Part shown: positions 56,783 through 64,000 of the stretch, piece after piece
Position numbering within the stretch: position 1 is the first letter of the stretch
Layout: each line of letters starts with the position of its first letter
Assembly: GCA_024239075.1 (NCBI GenBank)
Contig: JANBVI010000027.1
Location: forward strand, 372,001 to 436,000
Source of the DNA: Fischerella sp. CENA71
GTDB lineage: Bacteria > Cyanobacteriota > Cyanobacteriia > Cyanobacteriales > Nostocaceae
Reading direction: 5' to 3'
Length of the DNA: 64,000 nucleotides
Translations under genes and position numbers: made by a program
Notes under the pieces: model-generated
Databases searched by the model: none
Told to the model about the DNA's origin: nothing
What the model saw: only the letters and a program-made list of their open reading frames with translations

Positions 56783-58249
56783 CTACTCACCCAAACAACA
56801 TCTTAAAAATCTTTGGGCAATTTCTGGGGAAGCACCCCAATGCATATGAATATAAGAGGCGTGAAGATTGAGATGTGGTAAATTAGACCCCCATCCTTCA
56901 CACCCTGTAAATTCTTCATTATCAAAGCGATAAGTTTGAAATAGTGGCTGTTCAAAATTGGACATTAAATAGGAACGATGAAACTCATGTCCATAAACTG
57001 TTGTTCCTGCATTTGCTAACAAACTATCTTGCAGAACAACAGCGCGGCGATATCCTAAAGTTAAACGTCCACTCATAACTGCGGTTGTAGGTAACACTCC
57101 CACCATCGACCAAGATTTACCTGCAAAATCGATAACTTGCTCACACAAATACATCAACCCACCACACTCAGCAATTGTTGGCATTCCCGCCAAAATAGCT
57201 GTTTGAATTGCTGCTTTGACAACAGTATTTTCCGCAAGTGCCTGGGCAAATACCTCTGGAAACCCACCCCCAAAATACATACCTTGGACTCCTTCTGGTA
57301 GCCCAGAATCTTCTAAGGGACTCCAGAAAACCAACTCTGCACCCAGTTTTTGTAACAAGTCGAGATTGTCTTGGTAGTAAAAATTAAAAGCGCGATCGCG
57401 TGCCACAGCAATCTTGATAGAAGAAGACGCGCAGAGGTTGGGACGCGGCGACGCGGAGAAATTGTTAGTAACATCCCCGCGTCCCTGTGTCACCGTGTCC
57501 CCGTGTTCTTCTATTCTCAGCAACGGTAACAACCTCTCCCAATCAAAGCAAGTGTCACCCAAATCAGCAAATCGCTCAATCAAAGCATTGAGTTCGGGAA
57601 GTTCAACTGTGGGTACTAAACCGAGGTGGCGATCAGGAATGGTAATATTATCTTGGCGACGCAGTACACCAAGAATTGGTAATTGTAGGCGTGTAAGAGA
57701 ATTTTCGAGCAATTGTAAGTGGCGATCGCTACCCACACGATTTAAGATTAATCCGGCTATTTTAATTCTGGGATCAAAAGAACTATAACCGTGAGCGATC
57801 GCAGCAACAGAACCAGACAAGCGACTGCAATCAATCACTAATATTACAGGTAAATCTAACAGTCTTGCTATATGAGCAGTACTGGCATAATCAGTCATTT
57901 GCCCCATGTCATTGGTTATTTGTTCTTGCTGTTTTGTCAATGACAAATGACTAGTGACTAATGACGAAACTCCATCAAACAACCCCATCACGCCTTCGAT
58001 AAGAGCATAATCCATACCTTGGCTGTGACAAGTAAAACACTGCTGTACGTACGTTTCTGAAGTTAAAATCGGGTCTAAATTTCGACAAGCACGTCCAGTC
58101 ACATGCTGATGAAACATCGGATCTATATAATCCGGCCCGACTTTGAAAGATTGTACTTGGTGCGATCGCCGACACAAAGACGCTAGCAGGGTGAGTGTGA
58201 TTGTTGTCTTACCCACCCCGCTACGTTCTCCTGCAATAACTAAAGCCAT
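56783..58249 (-). CDS. cobB: Cobyrinic acid a,c-diamide synthase
   Basis: An amidotransferase that converts cobyrinate to its a,c-diamide in cobalamin synthesis, using ATP and glutamine. The N-terminal P-loop is GERSGVGKTT, followed by KVGPDYIDPMFH. The glutamine amidotransferase half has YFGGGFPEVFA, the nucleophile cysteine in AECGGLMYL, and the final histidine in SYIHMHW. It has 488 residues, longer than usual because of two repeat-derived insertions, one in the P-loop domain (about 93-120) and one in the linker (about 245-277). The stop codon is about 35 bp from the IS605-type element. Some close relatives are called CbiA. Confidence 0.93.
   Translation of the reverse strand: MALVIAGERSGVGKTTITLTLLASLCRRSHQVQSFKVGPDYIDPMFHQHVTGRACRNLDPILTSETYVQQCFTCHSQGMDYALIEGVMGLFDGVSSLVTSHLSLTKQQEQITNDMGQMTDYASTAHIARLLDLPVILVIDCSRLSGSVAAIAHGYSSFDPRIKIAGLILNRVGSDRHLQLLENSLTRLQLPILGVLRRQDNITIPDRHLGLVPTVELPELNALIERFADLGDTCFDWERLLPLLRIEEHGDTVTQGRGDVTNNFSASPRPNLCASSSIKIAVARDRAFNFYYQDNLDLLQKLGAELVFWSPLEDSGLPEGVQGMYFGGGFPEVFAQALAENTVVKAAIQTAILAGMPTIAECGGLMYLCEQVIDFAGKSWSMVGVLPTTAVMSGRLTLGYRRAVVLQDSLLANAGTTVYGHEFHRSYLMSNFEQPLFQTYRFDNEEFTGCEGWGSNLPHLNLHASYIHMHWGASPEIAQRFLRCCLGE
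57418..57520 (-). repeat. In-frame GACGCGG-type repeat in the cobB linker
   Basis: The coding strand reads GGGGACACGGTGACACAGGG, then GACGCGGGGATG, an AT-rich loop and TTCTCCGCGTCGCC. It encodes NNFSASPRPN and CASSS. It lies between the P-loop domain and the amidotransferase domain. Confidence 0.8.
57888..57970 (-). repeat. In-frame TGACAAA-type STRR insertion in the cobB P-loop domain
   Basis: Units of CATTGAC, TTGTCAT and TTAGTCACT are read as SLVTSHLSLTKQQEQ and ITNDMGQMTDY. Relatives have a short GxxxTA loop here before STAHIARLLDLPV. The frame is preserved. Confidence 0.75.
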
Positions 58250-58256
58250 AGCAATT

Positions 58257-58320
58257 TTAGATTTTAGATTTTAGATTTTAGATTTTATACGCAATCCAAA
58301 ATCCAAAATCCAAAATACAA
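58257..58320. repeat. Inverted AAAATCY heptamers between opcA and cobB
   Basis: Four tandem ATTTTAG units (58257-58287) face AATCCAA units (58294-58318). The arms can pair into a long, AT-rich hairpin. Confidence 0.82.
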
Positions 58321-59688
58321 TTACCCATTCCCTAATTTAAGTATTTGTCCTATAACTGCGAGGCTTTCTTCAAACAGCGCTTCGTTTCCCCAACGTTGTA
58401 CTTGTTGACTCAACAAAACTTCGGCTTTTTGTTCGGAAAGGGAAGTTACCTGCTGGAATAATCCAGCAGATTGGGCGCCACCTTGGGTTTCCATCCGCAT
58501 ACAACCGCCAGTTTCCGTACAGATTACAGTACCGCAGTTGGCTTGGGGATTGGTAGAACTTAAGCGTAAAGCGATCAAGTCTCCTGGAACTTCGCCCACA
58601 TCAGCCACAGGAACTCCAGCTAATTCCGCTTCTACTTGCCGTTGGTTATCGGTGCTAAAGCTGACGCGGGTAATATCATAATCATCGCTTTCTTTTTGAT
58701 AAGAAACCGGACGCCAATTCAAACGACTTGCTAACCAACCTAAAAAGAGTAACGCCTGTGTGGAGTTACCTTTTTCGTAATCAATATTTACTTTGTCAAT
58801 CTCAATCAATGCGGCGCGACGTTGGGGTGGATCGTAAGCTTCTGCCGTCAATTCTTGCCATCCAGAGAGGCGACGCCAGTTTAAGTCAGCTACAGGCACA
58901 CCATTTTCCACTAATGCTTGTAGGCTGAGTAAATCTGTTTCTGGCTTGTTAAAGTTGCAAGAATCTACAATCACATTATTGCATACTGCCGCCAACCGTT
59001 TGAATAAACCGTTGTTGGCGTCTGGCGTGGCTTTCCACCACAAAAACTTAGGTAAACCGCCAATCGTTAATGCTGGTATCATACCGCCAATCCGTTCTAA
59101 GGCGGCGGCAGTTCCGGTGAGGGTAATGTATTCACAACACACCAGAGTGTTGGATGCACCTTTTTGAATGGGACAGTAGGCAGAGACTTGTGCTTTCACA
59201 CCTTCGTCTTCTCCGACTACTGGTAAAAGAGTAATAATCCGACAGGGGTTACGCAGAGCAATTTCGTCTGCAATTCTGGGACTTTTGGCATCTAACCCAT
59301 AGGATGCAGCGCCATTATCTGTGGTTCCACTCTTGTAACGTTTGGCAACTTCTTCCCGCAACAGAGTCAAAGTTTCCTCTGTAGCTGTTCCAGTTTCTGC
59401 CAACCCGTACTTTTTCTGTACTTCTCTTAGTGCTGCTTGGGTTTGCGGACCAGGGATACCATCAATTGGGCCATTGTAAAATCCCAAAGCAGCGAGTAAA
59501 TGTTGGGTTTCTTCCGATTCGTAAACCACTAAAGTAAATGTGGTTGCTCTTGTGGCTGCCGGAAGTGTACCATCTTCGCCAGCAATGCCGTAACTTTGCC
59601 AAATTTGGCTAAGTTCCGCTTCAATATCTGTAAGCGAAACATCCTTGGGAGCCTGTAGTGAAAAAATAGTAGGAGCTTGGGGAGTCAT
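58321..59688 (-). CDS. opcA: OpcA, glucose-6-phosphate dehydrogenase assembly/activator protein
   Basis: OpcA is required for activity of cyanobacterial glucose-6-phosphate dehydrogenase, and is best studied in Nostoc. The 455-residue protein starts MTPQAPTIFSLQAPKDV. A peptidoglycan-binding-like domain (about 55-110; LGFYNGPIDGIPGPQTQAALREV) follows. The OpcA region has RNPCRIITLLP, KFLWWKATPD, NNVIVDSCNF and the C-terminal part with NCGTVICTETGGCMRMETQGG. It follows zwf on the same strand with a repeat-filled 172-bp spacer. Confidence 0.95.
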   Translation of the reverse strand: MTPQAPTIFSLQAPKDVSLTDIEAELSQIWQSYGIAGEDGTLPAATRATTFTLVVYESEETQHLLAALGFYNGPIDGIPGPQTQAALREVQKKYGLAETGTATEETLTLLREEVAKRYKSGTTDNGAASYGLDAKSPRIADEIALRNPCRIITLLPVVGEDEGVKAQVSAYCPIQKGASNTLVCCEYITLTGTAAALERIGGMIPALTIGGLPKFLWWKATPDANNGLFKRLAAVCNNVIVDSCNFNKPETDLLSLQALVENGVPVADLNWRRLSGWQELTAEAYDPPQRRAALIEIDKVNIDYEKGNSTQALLFLGWLASRLNWRPVSYQKESDDYDITRVSFSTDNQRQVEAELAGVPVADVGEVPGDLIALRLSSTNPQANCGTVICTETGGCMRMETQGGAQSAGLFQQVTSLSEQKAEVLLSQQVQRWGNEALFEESLAVIGQILKLGNG

Positions 59689-59860
59689 AAGAATAATTTT
59701 GGATTTTGGATTTTGGATTTTGAACTTCGTCGTGAGCGCTCAGTCGAACGATTTTGGATTAGGATTTTAGATTTTGGATTGTTGTTGGTTGTTGGCTGTC
59801 AAAAATAACTTTTAACCAGTCTCTTCCAATCTAAAATCTAAAATCTAAAATCTAAAATCC
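59689..59860. repeat. AAAATCY/ATTTTGG heptamer arrays between zwf and opcA
   Basis: Left-hand ATTTTGG units (59697-59722) and right-hand AAAATCT units (59829-59858) lie in inverted orientation about 110 bp apart, with GTGAGCGCTCAG in the middle. The pattern resembles the other STRR spacers of this operon. Confidence 0.82.
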
Positions 59861-61390
59861 TTAGAGTCTGCGCCAACGGCGACCATCTCGGTTAATCAAC
59901 AATTCCGCTTCCACGGGTTCCCAAGTTCCTGCTTCATAATGGGGAATGGTTGTTGGATCTGCGGGTGCATCCCACACAGAAAGGGCTGGTGTGACAACCT
60001 GCCAAGCGGCCTCTACTTCGTCCCCCCGTGTAAACAATGTTTGATCGCCCATCATACAATCTAGAAATAGGCGATCGTAGGCATCAGAAGTTGCGGTGAT
60101 GCCAAAGGAACCATAACTAAAGTCCATATCAACCGAACGAGTCCGGAAATCTGCTCCAGGCATTTTGACTTCAAACCGTAGAGAAATACCTTCATTCGGC
60201 TGAATCCGCATTGCTAAAATATTGGCATTCATCTGTTGGGCTGCGGATTGAAACATCCGAGAAGGAACTTCGCGGAAGTGGATAGAAATCTCGCTAACTT
60301 TTTTTGGCATTCGCTTACCCGTACGCAGGTAAAAGGGAACTCCTTGCCAGCGCCAGTTGTCAACCAGGAATTTCATCGCTACGTAAGTAGGTGTAGTCGA
60401 GTTGGGATTAACTCCTGGTTCTTCTCTATACCCAGGTACCGGCTTACCTTTCATCCAGCCTGCGCTGTATTGCCCACGTACAGCCGAAAGATTTAAATTA
60501 TTGACATCAGCTAAACGTGTAGCTTGCAGTACTTTTACTTTCTCTGTACGGATACTATCTGCATCCATGGCGTTGGGAGCTTCCATTGCTGTCAAGCAAT
60601 AAAGTTGCATCAAGTGATTTTGCAACATGTCCCGCAGGGCGCCAGAGCTTTCATAGTAGCCAGCCCGGTCTTCTACTCCGACGGTTTCAGCTACGGTAAT
60701 CTGGACATGGTCAACAAAGCGACGATTCCATAACGGCTCAAAAATAGCATTGGCAAAGCGAAATACTAGTAAATTTTGAACTGTATCTTTACCTAAGTAA
60801 TGGTCAATGCGGTAGACTTGTTGTTCTTTACAATATTTCTGCACTACTAAGTTCAGACTTTTAGCCGAAGCCAAATCTCGACCAAAGGGTTTTTCAATGA
60901 CTAGACGATGTTTGTAGGGATCGTCGAGCATTCCCCCGGTTCCTAGTTGTTTAATTGCTTCTGCAAAGAAGTTTGGCGCTACAGAAAGGTAGAACATTCG
61001 GTTTCCTCGTGTTCCCCGTTTCTCGTCTAACTCCTGCAAAAAAGTCTTGAGTTTATGGTAATCTTCGGGCTTATCGATATTACCAGAGCAGTAAAATAAT
61101 CCTTGAGAAAAGTTCTGCCAGAGTTCCTCTGGACCGACACCGCCATGAACCTCTTCCATGCCTTTTCGCATTTGTTCGCGGAAGTATTCATGGCTCCAGT
61201 CCCGACGTGCTACGCCAACAATGGTTGTCTCTGGTGGAATGCGTCTCTCGCGTCTTAATTTATATAGTGATGGCACAAGTTTGCGCCAAGTAAGGTCTCC
61301 AGAAGCACCAAAGATGACTATAATTTGGGGTTCGGCCATCCCTTGCTGTTGCAGACCGACCCGCAAAGGATTTTCTAGCAGACTGACCAT
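59861..61390 (-). CDS. zwf: Glucose-6-phosphate 1-dehydrogenase
   Basis: G6PDH oxidises glucose-6-phosphate to 6-phosphogluconolactone and makes NADPH, the main electron source of heterocysts and of dark metabolism. The 509 residues have the Rossmann motif [12 protein letters not shown] and the active-site signature RIDHYLGKD, where the last residue is D instead of the usual E. I chose the ATG at 61390 ([12 protein letters not shown]); one at 61498 would add 36 residues of translated repeat. OpcA is encoded directly downstream, and tal upstream. In cyanobacteria this enzyme is redox-controlled through cysteines that OpcA helps to read. Confidence 0.96.
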   Translation of the reverse strand: MVSLLENPLRVGLQQQGMAEPQIIVIFGASGDLTWRKLVPSLYKLRRERRIPPETTIVGVARRDWSHEYFREQMRKGMEEVHGGVGPEELWQNFSQGLFYCSGNIDKPEDYHKLKTFLQELDEKRGTRGNRMFYLSVAPNFFAEAIKQLGTGGMLDDPYKHRLVIEKPFGRDLASAKSLNLVVQKYCKEQQVYRIDHYLGKDTVQNLLVFRFANAIFEPLWNRRFVDHVQITVAETVGVEDRAGYYESSGALRDMLQNHLMQLYCLTAMEAPNAMDADSIRTEKVKVLQATRLADVNNLNLSAVRGQYSAGWMKGKPVPGYREEPGVNPNSTTPTYVAMKFLVDNWRWQGVPFYLRTGKRMPKKVSEISIHFREVPSRMFQSAAQQMNANILAMRIQPNEGISLRFEVKMPGADFRTRSVDMDFSYGSFGITATSDAYDRLFLDCMMGDQTLFTRGDEVEAAWQVVTPALSVWDAPADPTTIPHYEAGTWEPVEAELLINRDGRRWRRL

Positions 61391-61419
61391 AGGAATTCTG
61401 AATTTTAGGTTTGAGATGT

Positions 61420-61520
61420 TGGATTGGGGAGCGGGGATTAGAAAGAATTTTGGATTTTGGATTTGCGATTTTGGATTAGATTTCAATCTAAAATCCAAAA
61501 TCTAAAATCTAAAATTTCTT
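61420..61520. repeat. Inverted AAAATCY arrays between tal and zwf
   Basis: ATTTTGG units (61449-61474) and AAAATCT/AAAATCC units (61489-61515) face each other with only about 12 bp between. The structure can form a long hairpin inside the operon transcript. Confidence 0.83.
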
Positions 61521-61540
61521 GTCCTCCTTGTCCCTTATTC

Positions 61541-62686
61541 TTATACTGGGGACAACTGCTTGACTTTGTTTTCTAAAGAATTCATTAAGGATTGGAAGGG
61601 CTTGACAAATTTGTCGATTCCCTCTGTAAGCAGTTCGTCCATCACTGCGTTGATGTCGATGTTCACGTCTGGATCTTTGAGGTTTTCGATCAGGTTGTAA
61701 GCCTCCTCTACGTCTGTTTCCACTCGGTTAGCGACATGGCAGTGATCAGCACAAGCTTCGATGGTTGCTGGTGGTAAGGTATTAACAGTATCCGGGCCAA
61801 TCAACTCATCAACATACATCACGTCGCTGTATTGGGGGTCTTTGGTGCTGGTGCTAGCCCACAGCAGGCGCTGCACTTTTGCACCTTTGGTCGCCAAAGC
61901 TTGCCAACGATCGCTTTGTACAATCTTTTTATATTCCTGATAAGCAATCTTTGCGTTAGCGATCGCTACTTTTCCTTTAATTGCTTTTAGCTTGGCTTCA
62001 ACATTGAGATCATCAACGCCTTTGGCTAACTTGGCATCAATTTTACTGTCAATATTGCTGTCAATTCGGCTGAGGAAGAAGCTAGCTACAGATGCGATTT
62101 TGCTGATATCTTTACCTTCTGCTGCTCGTTTCTCTAAGCCGCGAATATAAGCCCAAGCTGTGTTGATATAGCTTTCTACGGAGAACAGCAGTGTGATATT
62201 GACATTGATTCCTTCGGATATTACCTGCTCAACTGCTGGCAAACCGGATTCTGTGCCAGGAATTTTGATCATGACGTTTTCCCGGCCAATTTCTTGAAAG
62301 TAACGACAAGCCTCAGCAATTGTGGCTTCGGTATCATGAGCTATTGTTGGTGGTACTTCTATACTGACATAACCATCCAACCCATTTGAGGCTTCGTAAA
62401 CTGGTCGTAAAATATCACAAGCATCACGGATATCTTGAAATACCAGTGATTCATAAATTTTGTAAGTTGGTAATCCTGCTTTAATTCCAGCTTCGATATC
62501 TTGGTCATAAATGGCATTATTTGCGATCGCTTTTTCAAAAATAGTGGGATTGGAAGTAATACCACAAATACCTTTATTTTCCACCAAATCTTTCAATTCA
62601 CCAGACTTAATAATGTCACGGGTCAAATTATCCATCCAGATACTTTGACCATAATTTTTTATCTCTAATAAATGATTTGTCGTCAT
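61541..62686 (-). CDS. tal: Transaldolase
   Basis: Transaldolase moves a three-carbon unit between sugar phosphates in the non-oxidative pentose phosphate pathway. The 381-residue product is of the longer TalA-like type. The Schiff-base lysine lies in NVMIKIPGTESG, and VNITLLFSVESY and LLWASTSTKDP are family motifs. ATG at 62686 has AGGAGGG seven to thirteen nt upstream, a strong ribosome-binding site; an in-frame start at 62731 would add 15 residues. It lies between fbp and zwf in the operon. Confidence 0.95.
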   Translation of the reverse strand: MTTNHLLEIKNYGQSIWMDNLTRDIIKSGELKDLVENKGICGITSNPTIFEKAIANNAIYDQDIEAGIKAGLPTYKIYESLVFQDIRDACDILRPVYEASNGLDGYVSIEVPPTIAHDTEATIAEACRYFQEIGRENVMIKIPGTESGLPAVEQVISEGINVNITLLFSVESYINTAWAYIRGLEKRAAEGKDISKIASVASFFLSRIDSNIDSKIDAKLAKGVDDLNVEAKLKAIKGKVAIANAKIAYQEYKKIVQSDRWQALATKGAKVQRLLWASTSTKDPQYSDVMYVDELIGPDTVNTLPPATIEACADHCHVANRVETDVEEAYNLIENLKDPDVNIDINAVMDELLTEGIDKFVKPFQSLMNSLENKVKQLSPV

Positions 62687-62796
62687 ATTTTTTCCCTCCT
62701 GCTTATTCTCTTTGCTAGAGAAATTTTCCAACCTAGTTAGTTGTTGGTTGTTGCTTATTTCCCATTAACCACCAACGACTAACCCTTACAACTAAA

Positions 62797-63849
62797 CTAA
62801 TGACCGTTTTGAATAAAAGACTCTACCTTCGCCACATCCTCTCTACTACCAATAATCAGAGGTGTACGTTGATGTAATTTCTTTGGTACCACGTCCAAAA
62901 TGTTTTCATGTCCGGTTGTTGCTCGACCACCTGCTTGCTCGATCAAAAAAGCAAGGGGAGCTGTTTCATAAAGTAAGCGTAGTTTACCTTCTGGTTTTTG
63001 AGCAGTTCCAGGATAGAGAAACACACCGCCTTGAATTAACACCCTGTGGACATCGCTCACCATTGCCCCGCTGTAACGAGCAGTATAACCTTCTGTACGA
63101 TGAACGTAACGGATATATTCCCGAATAGATTCATCCCATTGCCAAAAATTCCCCTCGTTCACGCTGTACACCGGACCATGGGTAGGAATCTGAATATTCT
63201 CTTCAGTAAGGATAAACTCTCCTAAACTAGGATCAAGGGTAAAGGAATGAACGCCCCTTCCTATAGTATAGACCAGCATCGTACTGGGACCATACAGGAT
63301 GTATCCAGCAGCAATTTGTTTGCGTCCGGCTGCTAGCAAATCTTTTGCTGTACCATCAATATCTTCCCCTTCCTGTTGACGAATTGAGAAGATGGAACCC
63401 AAGCTCAAATTAATATCAGTGTTAGATGAGCCATCAATTGGGTCATACAGCAAAGTGTAGCGGCCAATGGGACAGTTTTCGGGAATATAGTATGGATTTT
63501 CCATTTCTTCAGAAGCCAAGCGACATACTAACCCGCTTTGCTTAAATACCGCGATAAATACGTCATTGGCGTACACATCCATTTTTTTCACAGATTCGCC
63601 CTGGACGTTAGTCTCACCTGTAAATCCGAGAACACCTTCCATTAAACCAGCGCGACTGAGATGACGGGCAATGAGTTTGCCAGCCAAGCCAATACGATTC
63701 ATCAGCGCACTTAAATCCTGTGCTTGTGGCGAAAAAGTCTGGAGTTGTTGCAGGACGTGACGGGATAAAGTAGTACAATCACGATCTAAGCTGCGGTTTG
63801 TTGTAGCGTCTTTGATGGACTGCTCTAAAGATTCTGCTGCTTTAGTCAT
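62797..63849 (-). CDS. fbp: Fructose-1,6-bisphosphatase class 1
   Basis: This enzyme hydrolyses fructose-1,6-bisphosphate for gluconeogenesis and sugar recycling. The 350-residue protein has [20 protein letters not shown] at the metal site and [15 protein letters not shown], the class 1 signature. The ATG at 63849 has GGAGG (63859-63863 on the plus strand as CCTCC) 9 nt upstream. It is the first gene of the fbp-tal-zwf-opcA cluster known from Nostoc. The last 150 bp of the window, upstream of it, should contain the main operon promoter, but I could not locate clear -35/-10 boxes. Confidence 0.96.
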   Translation of the reverse strand: MTKAAESLEQSIKDATTNRSLDRDCTTLSRHVLQQLQTFSPQAQDLSALMNRIGLAGKLIARHLSRAGLMEGVLGFTGETNVQGESVKKMDVYANDVFIAVFKQSGLVCRLASEEMENPYYIPENCPIGRYTLLYDPIDGSSNTDINLSLGSIFSIRQQEGEDIDGTAKDLLAAGRKQIAAGYILYGPSTMLVYTIGRGVHSFTLDPSLGEFILTEENIQIPTHGPVYSVNEGNFWQWDESIREYIRYVHRTEGYTARYSGAMVSDVHRVLIQGGVFLYPGTAQKPEGKLRLLYETAPLAFLIEQAGGRATTGHENILDVVPKKLHQRTPLIIGSREDVAKVESFIQNGH

Positions 63850-64000
63850 TATCTTTGTCCTCCATAGCAATTAGCTATTTACTGGGTTGCTCCCGTGCCT
63901 TGCAACTTGTGGTTGCTGCCTCTATCTTAGAAAGTTAATTTGACAATTCAGATGTGACTTTAGACAAACTAAAGAAATTAACCTTTTATCAGCCTCAATC

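Noticed and set aside
60236-60733. Several plus-strand frames opposite zwf
   Set aside because: Antisense shadows of a well-supported gene.

Overview
The window is chromosomal DNA of a filamentous, very probably heterocyst-forming cyanobacterium (order Nostocales). Grounds: rpoC is split into rpoC1 and rpoC2; the octamer GCGATCGC (HIP1) is abundant; tandem heptanucleotide repeats of several families fill the intergenic spaces; and the oxidative pentose phosphate cluster fbp-tal-zwf-opcA has the gene order known from Nostoc. I cannot fix the genus. I saw no tRNA, rRNA or CRISPR array.

Layout. 1-7.4 kb: the 3' part of rpoB, then rpoC1 and rpoC2, closed by a strong terminator. 7.4-16.7 kb: a long non-coding gap, hisD, a universal stress protein, a decayed terpene synthase, ppk, a receiver protein, a 59-residue protein, a DUF2854 protein, a CRR7-like protein and a response-regulator diguanylate cyclase. 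16.7-25.5 kb: a secreted TPR protein with a sigma-like gene, a VOC-like membrane protein, a Spo0M-like protein, a SNF2 helicase/SWIM zinc-finger pair and a broken GNAT gene. 25.5-35.9 kb: pnp, a HlyD-type adaptor, queA, yraN, a lumenal pentapeptide protein, a penicillin-acylase-type hydrolase and unknowns. 36-42.5 kb: a Ser/Thr kinase-TPR protein, a rhomboid that lacks its catalytic residues, a nuclease-fold/TPR fusion and an SLH-fasciclin-barrel surface protein. 42.5-44.9 kb: AT-rich and almost gene-free. 44.9-49.2 kb: DUF362, an aspartase-family enzyme, pgsA, a truncated HepT and a CSP41-like reductase. 49.5-54.1 kb: an exopolysaccharide/GDP-fucose block (GT4, sugar-phosphate transferase, gmd, fcl). 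54.5-58.2 kb: a cNMP-binding protein, a complete IS605-type element with intact tnpA and tnpB, and cobB. 58.3-63.85 kb: opcA, zwf, tal and fbp, all on the minus strand. fbp is first in the operon, so this block supplies NADPH through the oxidative pentose phosphate pathway, with OpcA activating Zwf.

The most notable feature is how repeats have entered genes. One hairpin-type repeat family (core GACGCGGAGA / TCTCCGCGTC) lies inside queA, yraN, the penicillin acylase gene and cobB. In all four genes it has the same orientation and reading frame, and it encodes a recurring N-[FIL]-S-A-S peptide. cobB also carries a second, different in-frame repeat, and the sugar transferase has a repeat-derived N-terminal stretch. 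Three gene remnants (terpene synthase, GNAT acetyltransferase, HepT) lie beside or end at repeats. This looks like a genome in which small dispersed repeats reshape both genes and intergenic regions.
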